A stretch of 64,000 nt of DNA, from assembly GCA_020633435.1 (NCBI GenBank), contig JACKDP010000004.1, forward strand, positions 248,001-312,000. The letters are read 5' to 3'. The stretch comes from Myxococcales bacterium (GTDB lineage Bacteria > Myxococcota_A > Bradymonadia > UBA7976 > UBA1532). Below the pieces are notes generated by a model that ran no database searches, had not been told where the DNA came from, and saw only the letters and a program-made list of their open reading frames with translations. The translations under genes and the position numbers were made by a program. How positions within the stretch are numbered: the first letter of the stretch is position 1; every line of letters starts with the position of its first letter. This document shows positions 57,348 to 64,000 of this stretch, piece by piece.

Positions 57348-59637
57348 GGGCTTCGAGGCGCGCTACGTCGCCGGCCTGCTGCGGCTGCGCGCCCTCGTGC
57401 TCGTCGCCATCACCGCCGTCACCGTCGCGGCCGGCTTCTTCGCGGTGCGGGTCGGCTTCGCGGCCGACATCGAGAGCTGGTTCGTCGAGGGCGACGCCAA
57501 CCTCGTGAAGTACCACGCTTTTCTCGACAAGTTCGGCGCGGACGAGGTCTCCGTGGTCGGCGTCTTCGCCGACGATCTCTTCACCCCGGCGCGCCTGCAG
57601 GCCCTCGACGCCTTCACCCGGGCCGCCGAGGAGGCGCCCTACACGTACCGCGTGAGCGCACTGACCAACGCCCGGGTCGTCAAGCGGCTGGGCCCGGGCC
57701 ATGTGGGCATCGAGGAGTTCCTCGAGGCCGTGCCCGAGACGCCGGAGGAGGCCCAGGCCGCCCGCGCGGCCGCCCTCGCCGATCCCCTGCTGCGCGGCAA
57801 CCTGCTGGCCGACGACGCCCGCGCCACCGCCGTGGTGGTGGAGCTGACCCGGGAGGGCAACAACTTCGCCGCCAAGATCGAGCATGTGCAGGCCCTGCGC
57901 GCCCTGATGGCGAAGCACCTGACGCCCGTGGGCCTGGAGGCGCACCTGGCCGGCTCCCCGTCCCTCGACGACGCCATGTTCACGGCCACCGAGCGCGACT
58001 TCGGCCTCTTCGGCCCGCTGGGCGCCGGCGTGATCGTGGTGATGATGCTCGTCCTCTTCCGCCGCTTCTCGGCCGTGTTCGTGCCGTTGTCGGTGGTCGC
58101 CATCGCCAGCGTCTGGCTCTTCGGGCTCATGGGGGCCCTGGGCATCGAGATCACGCTCGTCTCCAGCAGCCTGGTCGTCCTGATCATGGCCGTGGGCGTC
58201 GCGGACTCCGTGCACGTCCTCTCCGACTACTACCAGGCCCTCATGGCCGGCCACGCCCGGGACGCCGCCGTGCGCCACGCCGTCAGCGCGCTGCTGGTGC
58301 CCTGCCTCTTCACCAGCCTCACCACCGCGGCGGGCTTCCTCTCGCTGCTCGTCGGCGACCTGCAGCCCATCCGGGAGTTCGGCTGGCTGGCGGCCGTCGG
58401 GGTGATGTTCGCCTTCGTGTTGAGCATGACGTTCGTCCCCTGCCTGCTGGCCCTGGTGTCGCCGCCGCCGGCCCGGTTCATCGAGCGGCAGCGCTCCGGC
58501 GCCGTCTCGCGGCTGCTCGGCGTCCTGGGGCGGCCCTCCCGCCGGGCCCGCCGCGCCACCCTCCTGGCCGGCGCCGTCATCGCCATCGGCAGCGGCGCGC
58601 TGGTGACGCACCTGAACACCGCCGCGAATCCATTGAACTATTTCCTGCCCGGGGCCCCCGTCCGCGTCGCCATGGAGAAGGTGGACGCGGCCCTGGCCGG
58701 CTCGACCAGCTTCGAGTTCCTGGCCCACACCGACGAGGACGGCCTGAAGGATCCCCGCCTCCTCGCGCGCCTCGACACCTTCGCCCACCAGCTCGAGAGC
58801 CTGGCCGGCGTGCCCCGCGTTCTCTCCGTCCTCGACCTGCTGCGCGAGACGCGCAAGGCCCTCACCGACGGCGAGCAGGCGGGCCTGCCCACGACGGCGG
58901 ACCACCCGCACCTGGCCGCGCAGCTCTTCTTCTTCCTGGAGGGGGACGAGGACTTCCCCACCCTGGTCCGCGACGGCTACGGCCTGGCCCGGCTCACGGC
59001 CCGGGTGCGCATGTCGCTCGCCAACGACGTGACGCGGGCCACCGACCGCATCAACGCCTGGATCGCCGAGGCCGAGGCGCCCATCGAGGGCGGGCCGCGG
59101 CTGTCCATCGAGTCGACGGGCTACGTGAAGCTGATGGCCGACATGGAGCGCTACCTGTTCGAGAGCCAGATCGAGAGCCTCACGGTGGCCTTCATCGTCA
59201 TCACGCTCATGATGTTCGTGCTGCTGCGCTCGGTGAAGCTGGGCCTGCTGGCGATGATCCCCAACGGCCTGCCCATCCTCTTCGGGCTGGGCTTCATGAC
59301 GCTGGCGGACATCCCCCTCGACCCCGGCACCATCATGATCGGCAGCATGGCCCTCGGCCTCGTGGTGGACGACACGGTGCACTTCCTCGTCCGGCTGCGC
59401 CGCAGCCTGGCCGACGCCCCCATGCCGGCCGCCATCGAGCGGACGATGAGCCAGACGGGGCGCCCCATCATCGTCACGAGCGTGGTGCTGGCCCTCGGCT
59501 TCGCGACGCTCGGCTTCGGCAGCTTCACCCCGAACGTGGCCTTCGGGGTGGTGAGCGCGGTGGTCATCCTCTGCGCGCTGCTGGCCGATCTGCTGCTGCT
59601 GCCCGCCGTCTTGCTCGTGGGCCAGAAGGACGCCTGA
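57340..59637 (+). CDS. RND/MMPL-superfamily exporter (COG1033-like)
   Basis: 765 residues. Two homologous halves, each with an N-terminal TM helix, a large periplasmic loop and five further TM helices. First half: TM1 ALVLVAITAVTVAAGFFAV, and TM4 region LIMAVGVADSVHVL. Second half: TM7 LLAGAVIAIGSGALV, and LGLVVDDTVHFLVRL, where the Asp pair suits proton relay. Members move hydrophobic lipids or hopanoids. The ATG overlaps plsC by eight bases with GGAG upstream. It sits between two LPLAT acyltransferases, which suggests lipid export to the outer membrane. A second ATG 15 bases upstream is rejected. Confidence 0.92.
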   Translation: MAEGFEARYVAGLLRLRALVLVAITAVTVAAGFFAVRVGFAADIESWFVEGDANLVKYHAFLDKFGADEVSVVGVFADDLFTPARLQALDAFTRAAEEAPYTYRVSALTNARVVKRLGPGHVGIEEFLEAVPETPEEAQAARAAALADPLLRGNLLADDARATAVVVELTREGNNFAAKIEHVQALRALMAKHLTPVGLEAHLAGSPSLDDAMFTATERDFGLFGPLGAGVIVVMMLVLFRRFSAVFVPLSVVAIASVWLFGLMGALGIEITLVSSSLVVLIMAVGVADSVHVLSDYYQALMAGHARDAAVRHAVSALLVPCLFTSLTTAAGFLSLLVGDLQPIREFGWLAAVGVMFAFVLSMTFVPCLLALVSPPPARFIERQRSGAVSRLLGVLGRPSRRARRATLLAGAVIAIGSGALVTHLNTAANPLNYFLPGAPVRVAMEKVDAALAGSTSFEFLAHTDEDGLKDPRLLARLDTFAHQLESLAGVPRVLSVLDLLRETRKALTDGEQAGLPTTADHPHLAAQLFFFLEGDEDFPTLVRDGYGLARLTARVRMSLANDVTRATDRINAWIAEAEAPIEGGPRLSIESTGYVKLMADMERYLFESQIESLTVAFIVITLMMFVLLRSVKLGLLAMIPNGLPILFGLGFMTLADIPLDPGTIMIGSMALGLVVDDTVHFLVRLRRSLADAPMPAAIERTMSQTGRPIIVTSVVLALGFATLGFGSFTPNVAFGVVSAVVILCALLADLLLLPAVLLVGQKDA

Positions 59638-59642
59638 ACGCC

Positions 59643-60464
59643 ATGTGGCAACGCATCACCGATCCCGAGGTGGCCGAGCGGCTCGACCGCATCGACGTGC
59701 CCTTCAACCGCTATGGCCTTGATCCCTTTGGGATTTCCCGGGATCACCTCGGCGGCTTCTACTCCATGCTGGGGTTCTTCTACCGGCGCTACTTCCGCTG
59801 CCTGTCGTTCGGCATCGAGCACATCCCCGACTCGGGGCCGGTGATGCTGGTGGGCAACCACTCGGGCGGGCTGCCGGTGGACGGCGGCATGGTCATCGCG
59901 TCCCTGTTCTTCGACAAGGAGCCGCCGCGCCACACCCACGGCATGGTGGAGAAGTTCGCCCAGCACTGGCCCGTGGTCTCGCCCATCTTCAGCCGCGTCG
60001 GGCAGCTCACCGGCCTGCCCGAGCACGCCGTCCAGCTCTTGCGGGCCGGGCGCGTGCTGATGGTCTTCCCCGAGGGCGCGCGGGGCACCGGCAAGCTCTA
60101 CAAGGACAAGTACCAGCTCGTCCGCTTCGGCACGGGGTTCGTGCGCCTGGCCCTGCGCACGGGCACGCCCATCGTGCCGCTGGCCTTCGTCGGCGGCGAG
60201 GAGGCCATCCCCACCGTCTTCCACGCCCAGCGGCTCGCGAAGTGGATCGGCGCCCCGTACGTGCCCATCACGCCGTACCTGCTGCCGCTGCCGCTGCCGG
60301 TGCAGTGCAGCCTGCACTACGGCGAGCCCTTCCGGTTCGCGGGCGATGGCACCGAGCCCGACCATGTGATCGATGGCTACGTGGAGCAGGTGAAGAGCCG
60401 CATCACGGCCCTCATCGACGAGGGCCGCGTGGCCCGCCGCGCGCGCCTGGGAGGTGCCCCGTGA
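59643..60464 (+). CDS. LPLAT-family acyltransferase (glycerolphosphate or lipid acyl transfer)
   Basis: 273 residues. Motif I is VGNHSGGLPVDGGM (N-H-x6-D variant), block II HGMVEKFA, block III VFPEGARGTGKL, block IV GTPIVPLAFVG. This places it in the lysophospholipid/glycerol acyltransferase superfamily, in the group with the longer N-H-S-G-G loop related to hemolysin-like or ornithine-lipid acyltransferases. No clear membrane helix. It overlaps the next start by four bases (GTGA). Second LPLAT of the operon, probably attaching acyl groups to a different headgroup from PlsC. Confidence 0.9.
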   Translation: MWQRITDPEVAERLDRIDVPFNRYGLDPFGISRDHLGGFYSMLGFFYRRYFRCLSFGIEHIPDSGPVMLVGNHSGGLPVDGGMVIASLFFDKEPPRHTHGMVEKFAQHWPVVSPIFSRVGQLTGLPEHAVQLLRAGRVLMVFPEGARGTGKLYKDKYQLVRFGTGFVRLALRTGTPIVPLAFVGGEEAIPTVFHAQRLAKWIGAPYVPITPYLLPLPLPVQCSLHYGEPFRFAGDGTEPDHVIDGYVEQVKSRITALIDEGRVARRARLGGAP

Positions 60465-61375
60465 AGATCGTCATCACCGGCCTGGCCGGCGTCGTCGGCC
60501 GCCGCGTCGCCGAGGCCCTCGTCCGCCAGGGGCACACCGTCCTGGGCATCGACCGCCGGCCCTGGCCCGACGCCCCGCCGGGGGTCGAGATGTTCCGCGT
60601 CGACGTGCGCAAGCGCCCGGCCGAGGACGTCTTCCGCACGCACCGGCCCGAGGCCGTCATCCACATGGCCACCGTCTCGTACTTCTCGGCCCGCCGCGAG
60701 GAGCGCTACCGCATCAACCTGGGGGGCACCCGCGCCGTCTTCGACTACTGCGAGCGCTATGGGGTGGAGCAGGCCCTCTTCATCGGCCGCCACACCATCT
60801 ACGGCGCCGCCCCCGACGCCCCCCTGTACCGCACCGAGATCGAGCCGCCCCTCGCCGTGGCGACGTTCCCCGACCTGGCCGACCTGGTGGCCGCCGACCT
60901 GTACGCGAGCCAGGCCCTCTGGCGCCTGCCGGCCCTGCGCACCGCGGTGCTGCGCATCGTCTACACCCTCGGCCCGTCCCGCCGCGGCACCCTCTCCAGC
61001 TACATCGGCGAGCGGTTCGTGCCCACGGTGATGGGCTTCGACCCCCTCTACCAGTTCATGCACGAGCACGACGCCGCCGACGCCATCGTCCGCGCCCTGA
61101 CGGCGAAGCTGCACGGCGTCTACAACGTGGCGGGCCCCTCGCCCGTGCCGCTGTCGCTGCTCTGCAAGGTCACCGGGCGCACGGCGGTGCCCATCCCCGA
61201 GCCGCTTTTCCCCCGTGTTCTCGGGCACTTCGGCTTCCCGAAGCTGCCCAGCCACGCCGTGAACCACGTCAAGCACCCGGTGGTGGTGGACGACGCCGCC
61301 TTCCGGGCAGCCTGCGGGTTCATCGCGCGCTACGACGAGATCCAGACGATGGACGCCTGGCGCGAGGCGGGCTGA
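60461..61375 (+). CDS. Extended SDR / NAD-dependent epimerase-like protein
   Basis: 304 residues, GTG start overlapping the previous stop (GTGA) with GGGAGGT upstream. NAD-binding TGLAGVVGRRVAEAL at the N-terminus, VIHMATVSYF, and NLGGTRAVFDYC are typical of nucleotide-sugar epimerase-like extended SDRs. At the position expected for the catalytic YxxxK the sequence reads DLVAADLYASQ, so the usual Tyr-Lys pair is missing and activity may be altered or lost. Last gene of the lipid operon; a glycolipid or isoprenoid substrate is plausible but untested. Confidence 0.88.
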   Translation: MKIVITGLAGVVGRRVAEALVRQGHTVLGIDRRPWPDAPPGVEMFRVDVRKRPAEDVFRTHRPEAVIHMATVSYFSARREERYRINLGGTRAVFDYCERYGVEQALFIGRHTIYGAAPDAPLYRTEIEPPLAVATFPDLADLVAADLYASQALWRLPALRTAVLRIVYTLGPSRRGTLSSYIGERFVPTVMGFDPLYQFMHEHDAADAIVRALTAKLHGVYNVAGPSPVPLSLLCKVTGRTAVPIPEPLFPRVLGHFGFPKLPSHAVNHVKHPVVVDDAAFRAACGFIARYDEIQTMDAWREAG

Positions 61376-61381
61376 GCGGCG

Positions 61382-62359
61382 TCAGCCGGCGACGATGCCC
61401 TCGGCGATGGCCTGCAGCGTGAGGGGCGCGCAGCCCTCGGCGTGGTTGCCCACCACCAGGTGCACGGGCTGGCCGCGCTGGGCCGCCTGCCGGCAGAGCC
61501 GCGCGATGAGGGCCCGCGTCCCGAGCTGGGGGTGCTGCAGGCGGTCGTAGGGGGCGAAGCGGCGGATGGCGTCGGGGCGCGACAGGCCGCCGCCCAGGTT
61601 CCAGCGCAAGACGAGCGCGGGGGCCAGCACCGGGGGCAGGCGCAGCCGCTGGAAGTCGAGATCGAGCGTGCGTGGGTGGCTGCTGTAGCAGTGCGCGGCG
61701 CCGACGTCGGCCAGCGCGTCCGCATAATCCTTCGTCATCAAAGACGAATCCCGCAGCTCGACGGCGTAGAGCGGGCCGCGGGGGAGCGCCTGCAGCACCC
61801 CGTGCAGCCGCTCGGCGAAGGCCTCGGCGGGGACCTCGCTGGCGTGCCCGGGCGTGAACTGAAACAGGATGGGCCCGGCCCGGTCGCCGAGGCCCGCCAG
61901 GATGGGCCCGACCACCGCCTCGGCGGTGTAGGCCGGGTCGAGCCAGCGCGGGTTCAGCGCGCCGCGCTGGGCGCCAAACGCCGCCAGATCGGGGAAGCGG
62001 GCCAGCGTCACGTCCTGGTGGATCTTCGTCCAGAAGCGGAAGCCGGCGCCGACCTGGGCCGCCATCCCGGCGTACGTGGCCGCGGCGAGGGGGCCGTACA
62101 GGCCGCGATCGACGCTCACCCCGCGCAGCAGAGGGTGCTGGTGGTACGCGGCGAGGCCGCCGTCGATGAGCGCCCGCTCGGCCGGCCGGCCCGCGTACAC
62201 ATGGCCCGCCCAGCCGGGGAACGTCCACGACGAGCAGCCCAGGTGCACCTGGGGCGGCAGCTTCGCGCCGAGGGCGGCCAGCGCCGGCGGGTGGGCCGGG
62301 GCGGCGACGGGGGCCGGCGGGGGCGCGGGCAGGGCCCCGAAGAGGTCGAGCTGGTCCAT
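61382..62359 (-). CDS. DUF72 (YecE-like) TIM-barrel protein
   Basis: 325 residues starting MDQLDLFGALP, an opening common to DUF72 proteins. The barrel is visible as QVHLGCSSWTFPGW, FRFWTKIHQDV, PILFQFTP, YAVELRDSSL, and CYSSHPRT. The family is ubiquitous and its function is not established; a role in tRNA or sugar chemistry has been suggested without proof. The longer frame upstream is a shadow of the preceding lipoprotein gene. It is 8 bp downstream of that gene on the same strand. Confidence 0.9.
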   Translation of the reverse strand: MDQLDLFGALPAPPPAPVAAPAHPPALAALGAKLPPQVHLGCSSWTFPGWAGHVYAGRPAERALIDGGLAAYHQHPLLRGVSVDRGLYGPLAAATYAGMAAQVGAGFRFWTKIHQDVTLARFPDLAAFGAQRGALNPRWLDPAYTAEAVVGPILAGLGDRAGPILFQFTPGHASEVPAEAFAERLHGVLQALPRGPLYAVELRDSSLMTKDYADALADVGAAHCYSSHPRTLDLDFQRLRLPPVLAPALVLRWNLGGGLSRPDAIRRFAPYDRLQHPQLGTRALIARLCRQAAQRGQPVHLVVGNHAEGCAPLTLQAIAEGIVAG

Positions 62360-62367
62360 GGGCGCCG

Positions 62368-63675
62368 TCAGGGTTCGAGGACGAGGCGCAGCAGGGACGC
62401 GGAGGACTCGCCCTCGTTGGCGGTGACGACGAGGCCGCGGTCCGCGGCGGCGATGCCCTCGGGGCTGACGCTGCTGGCCGTCGTGGGGCTGCCCGTCTCG
62501 GACTGGCCCACCCGCACCAGGTCGAGGAACGTCGGGGCCATCAGGTCGTCGGCGATCCACAGGCCCACGGCGCCGGCGTGCTTGAGGCTCAGGGCGAAGA
62601 TGCGGTGCCCCGCGTAGCGCAGCGTGGCCACCGAGTCGGGGCGGATGACGCCGCCGAGGGTGTCCTCGGGGTCGCGGGGCAGGTCGGCCGGCAGCGCGGC
62701 CGCGTCGATGGCCGTCTGGGAGAGGAAGCCCCCGTCCGCGTCGAAGATCGCGAACGTGTCGTTGAACTCGCCGGTGGCCACGAACCAGGCCGCGCCCGCG
62801 TCATCGGTGAAGCCCGCCAGGCCATCGGGCCACGGCGGCTTGCCGTCGGCGCGGTCCGGGTAGCGCGTCAGGGTGAAGTCGGTGACCGGGCGGACGGTGA
62901 TCTCGCGTGGGTCGTCGCCCGCGGCCAGGAGCGCCGTCCGGCGGAAGAAGAGCAGCTCGTGGGTGTCCTGGAGCGTGACGGCCACGCGGTCGTCGTCGGG
63001 GGCGAAGGCGATGGTCTCGGGCTCGCGGTGCGCCTCCCCCACCCTGTCCATCGTGATGCGCGCCCGGACCACGGCCTGGGACGGGATGCCCCCCGGCAGC
63101 TCGATGAGCGTCACGCTGCCGTGCACGTCGGGCAGCGGGCAGCGCCGGAAGTGATCGGCCTCGTCGGCGGTGACGATCCAGCGGCCGTCGCTGGTGATGT
63201 CGACGCCGTCGGGCATGGGCCCCACCGCCAGGCGCTTGGAGACCTGGCCGAAGTTCTGGGCCACGTTGACCAGCAGCAGCTCCCCCTCGCAGCCCACCAG
63301 CTCGCCGTCCTGCTCGACGGGGATGGCCCGCGTGATGGCCGCGAAGGCGCCGTCATCGCTGATGGCGATGTGGGTCAGCTCGCCCACCTCGCCGTCGCGG
63401 TACAGCTCGATGGTCTTGAGCTCCTGCAGCTTGTCCTCCTCGACGGCCAGGAGCGTCATCCGCCCCGTGCGCGAGGCGATGAGGACGGCCCGGTCCCCCG
63501 ACGGGAGCATCTTGATGACCTCGCTGCCATCGTCGGTCGCGAACGGGAGCGTCTGGACGGAGCCGGCCTTCAAGGTGCCCGCCGAGACGGCGGCGTCGGC
63601 CGCCCCGCCGCCGCCGCCGGCGTCGTCGCAGGCGGCCAGGGCGAGGGCGGTCAGCATCAGGGTGGTGCGCTTCAT
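62368..63675 (-). CDS. Lipoprotein with beta-propeller, unknown function
   Basis: 435 residues. Signal peptide and lipobox LALAAC-DDA (Cys16), a Gly/Ala linker, then a seven-blade-like propeller with repeated D/G-D-x-A motifs (ISDDGAFAAITRAI, DGRWIVTADEADHF, FAPDDDRVAVTLQDT, DAGAAWFVATGEF). A WD40/YVTN-type or 'choice-of-anchor' propeller is the likeliest fold; no active site is obvious. The -10-like TGCTAGGTT lies six bases before the ATG with no Shine-Dalgarno, so it may be leaderless. The DUF72 gene follows. Confidence 0.85.
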   Translation of the reverse strand: MKRTTLMLTALALAACDDAGGGGGAADAAVSAGTLKAGSVQTLPFATDDGSEVIKMLPSGDRAVLIASRTGRMTLLAVEEDKLQELKTIELYRDGEVGELTHIAISDDGAFAAITRAIPVEQDGELVGCEGELLLVNVAQNFGQVSKRLAVGPMPDGVDITSDGRWIVTADEADHFRRCPLPDVHGSVTLIELPGGIPSQAVVRARITMDRVGEAHREPETIAFAPDDDRVAVTLQDTHELLFFRRTALLAAGDDPREITVRPVTDFTLTRYPDRADGKPPWPDGLAGFTDDAGAAWFVATGEFNDTFAIFDADGGFLSQTAIDAAALPADLPRDPEDTLGGVIRPDSVATLRYAGHRIFALSLKHAGAVGLWIADDLMAPTFLDLVRVGQSETGSPTTASSVSPEGIAAADRGLVVTANEGESSASLLRLVLEP

Positions 63676-63681
63676 GGGGCC

Positions 63682-63690
63682 AACCTAGCA
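63682..63690 (-). promoter_or_regulatory. Extended -10 element of the propeller lipoprotein gene
   Basis: TGCTAGGTT on the minus strand ends six bases before the ATG. No clear -35 and no Shine-Dalgarno, so a leaderless transcript is likely. Confidence 0.45.
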
Positions 63691-63949
63691 AACGAGCCGA
63701 CTGGCATCCCCCCCAAAACGGCGGCCGGGCCCCGTCGCGGGGCCATGGAAGCTGAGTCCTGACCCCCGAAGACACACAAGTGCATGAACTTCATGGGAAA
63801 ACCTGGCTCGGAAAGGCGAGTTGATGGTCCGGTTGGGCCCCCCCATCATGGAGACACGAAGAGATCATGGCCGGACGTCCGTGCCACCCGCCGTCGGGTG
63901 GTCGCGGCGAGGCGCCCCACGCGCTGGCGGGGGCGAGCAAGGGGGACCG

Positions 63950-64000
63950 ATGCGACACGGGTGGGTGCTGGGGCTGCTGCTGGCGGTGGCTGGCGCGGGC
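63950..64000 (+). CDS. Start of a secreted protein, truncated by window end
   Basis: Seventeen codons are visible: MRHGWVLGLLLAVAGAG, a signal-peptide-like start. AAGGGGGA lies five bases before the ATG. Identity cannot be told. The 274 bp in front (63676-63949) contain no other gene; they are a divergent promoter region with the opposite-strand lipoprotein. Confidence 0.6.
   Translation, partial: MRHGWVLGLLLAVAGAG

Overview
The window looks like a very GC-rich (by eye above 70% G+C) chromosome segment from a Gram-negative, predator-like or myxobacterial lineage, most likely Myxococcota (Bradymonadia- or Polyangia-like). The evidence is a dozen secreted lipoproteins with Asp/Ala- or Gly-rich linkers, cysteine-rich and PKD/PPC-type giant surface proteins, a matrixin-like protease with a MYXO-CTERM-like tail, and pairs of lipoprotein amidohydrolases. 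No rRNA, tRNA, CRISPR array or prophage was seen.

Layout. Positions 1-6,614 (minus): glutamate synthase gltB-gltD, followed by a truncated GHL10-type lipoprotein. 6,801-8,190: a RAYT/IS200-like transposase relative that lacks the expected catalytic tyrosine, followed by a small repeat-rich intergenic stretch. 8,191-9,500: an ArsR regulator overlapping a two-domain AHSA1/SRPBCC protein, with a palindromic operator across the ArsR start codon. 9,608-12,940: a CotH-kinase surface lipoprotein. 12,950-22,709 (minus): four co-directional genes for a PKD/propeller protein, a Cys-rich/PPC-like lipoprotein, another lipoprotein and a thioesterase. 23,065-27,211 (plus): a second Cys-rich/PPC-like lipoprotein and two small envelope proteins. 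27,195-29,634 (minus): an M10 metalloprotease with a frame break in its Gly-rich linker, coupled to a small secreted protein. 29,761-32,360: two overlapping amidohydrolases. 32,508-34,480: citrate synthase and a methyltransferase. 34,543-37,994: a large repeat protein with a Cys-x3-Cys-x5-Cys motif and a small partner. 37,972-46,714: pentapeptide protein, unknown protein, acyl-CoA synthetase, enoyl-CoA reductase-like SDR, ElbB, an FG-GAP-like giant lipoprotein and pterin dehydratase. 46,703-49,347 (minus): a compact deoxynucleoside kinase / O-methyltransferase / cytochrome P450 operon. 49,547-50,231: bfd-bfr iron storage. 50,322-55,219: lipoprotein, N-acyl-D-amino-acid deacylase and a one-unit Cys-repeat lipoprotein. 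55,300-61,375: small cytosolic proteins, a free-standing archaeal-type ThrRS editing domain, and a lipid operon (PlsC, RND/MMPL exporter, second acyltransferase, epimerase-like SDR). 61,382-63,675 (minus): a propeller lipoprotein and a DUF72 protein. 63,950 onward: the start of a secreted protein.

Together the genes describe a bacterium that invests heavily in its envelope. Nine of the twelve lipoproteins carry Cys-Asp-Asp at the acylation site, and two unlinked genes share a Cys-rich repeat that I do not recognise as a named family. Central metabolism (nitrogen assimilation, TCA entry, fatty-acid activation and reduction, iron storage) is interleaved. Several genes appear to use an extended -10 promoter of the form TGCTAnnnT, and a few may be transcribed without a leader.
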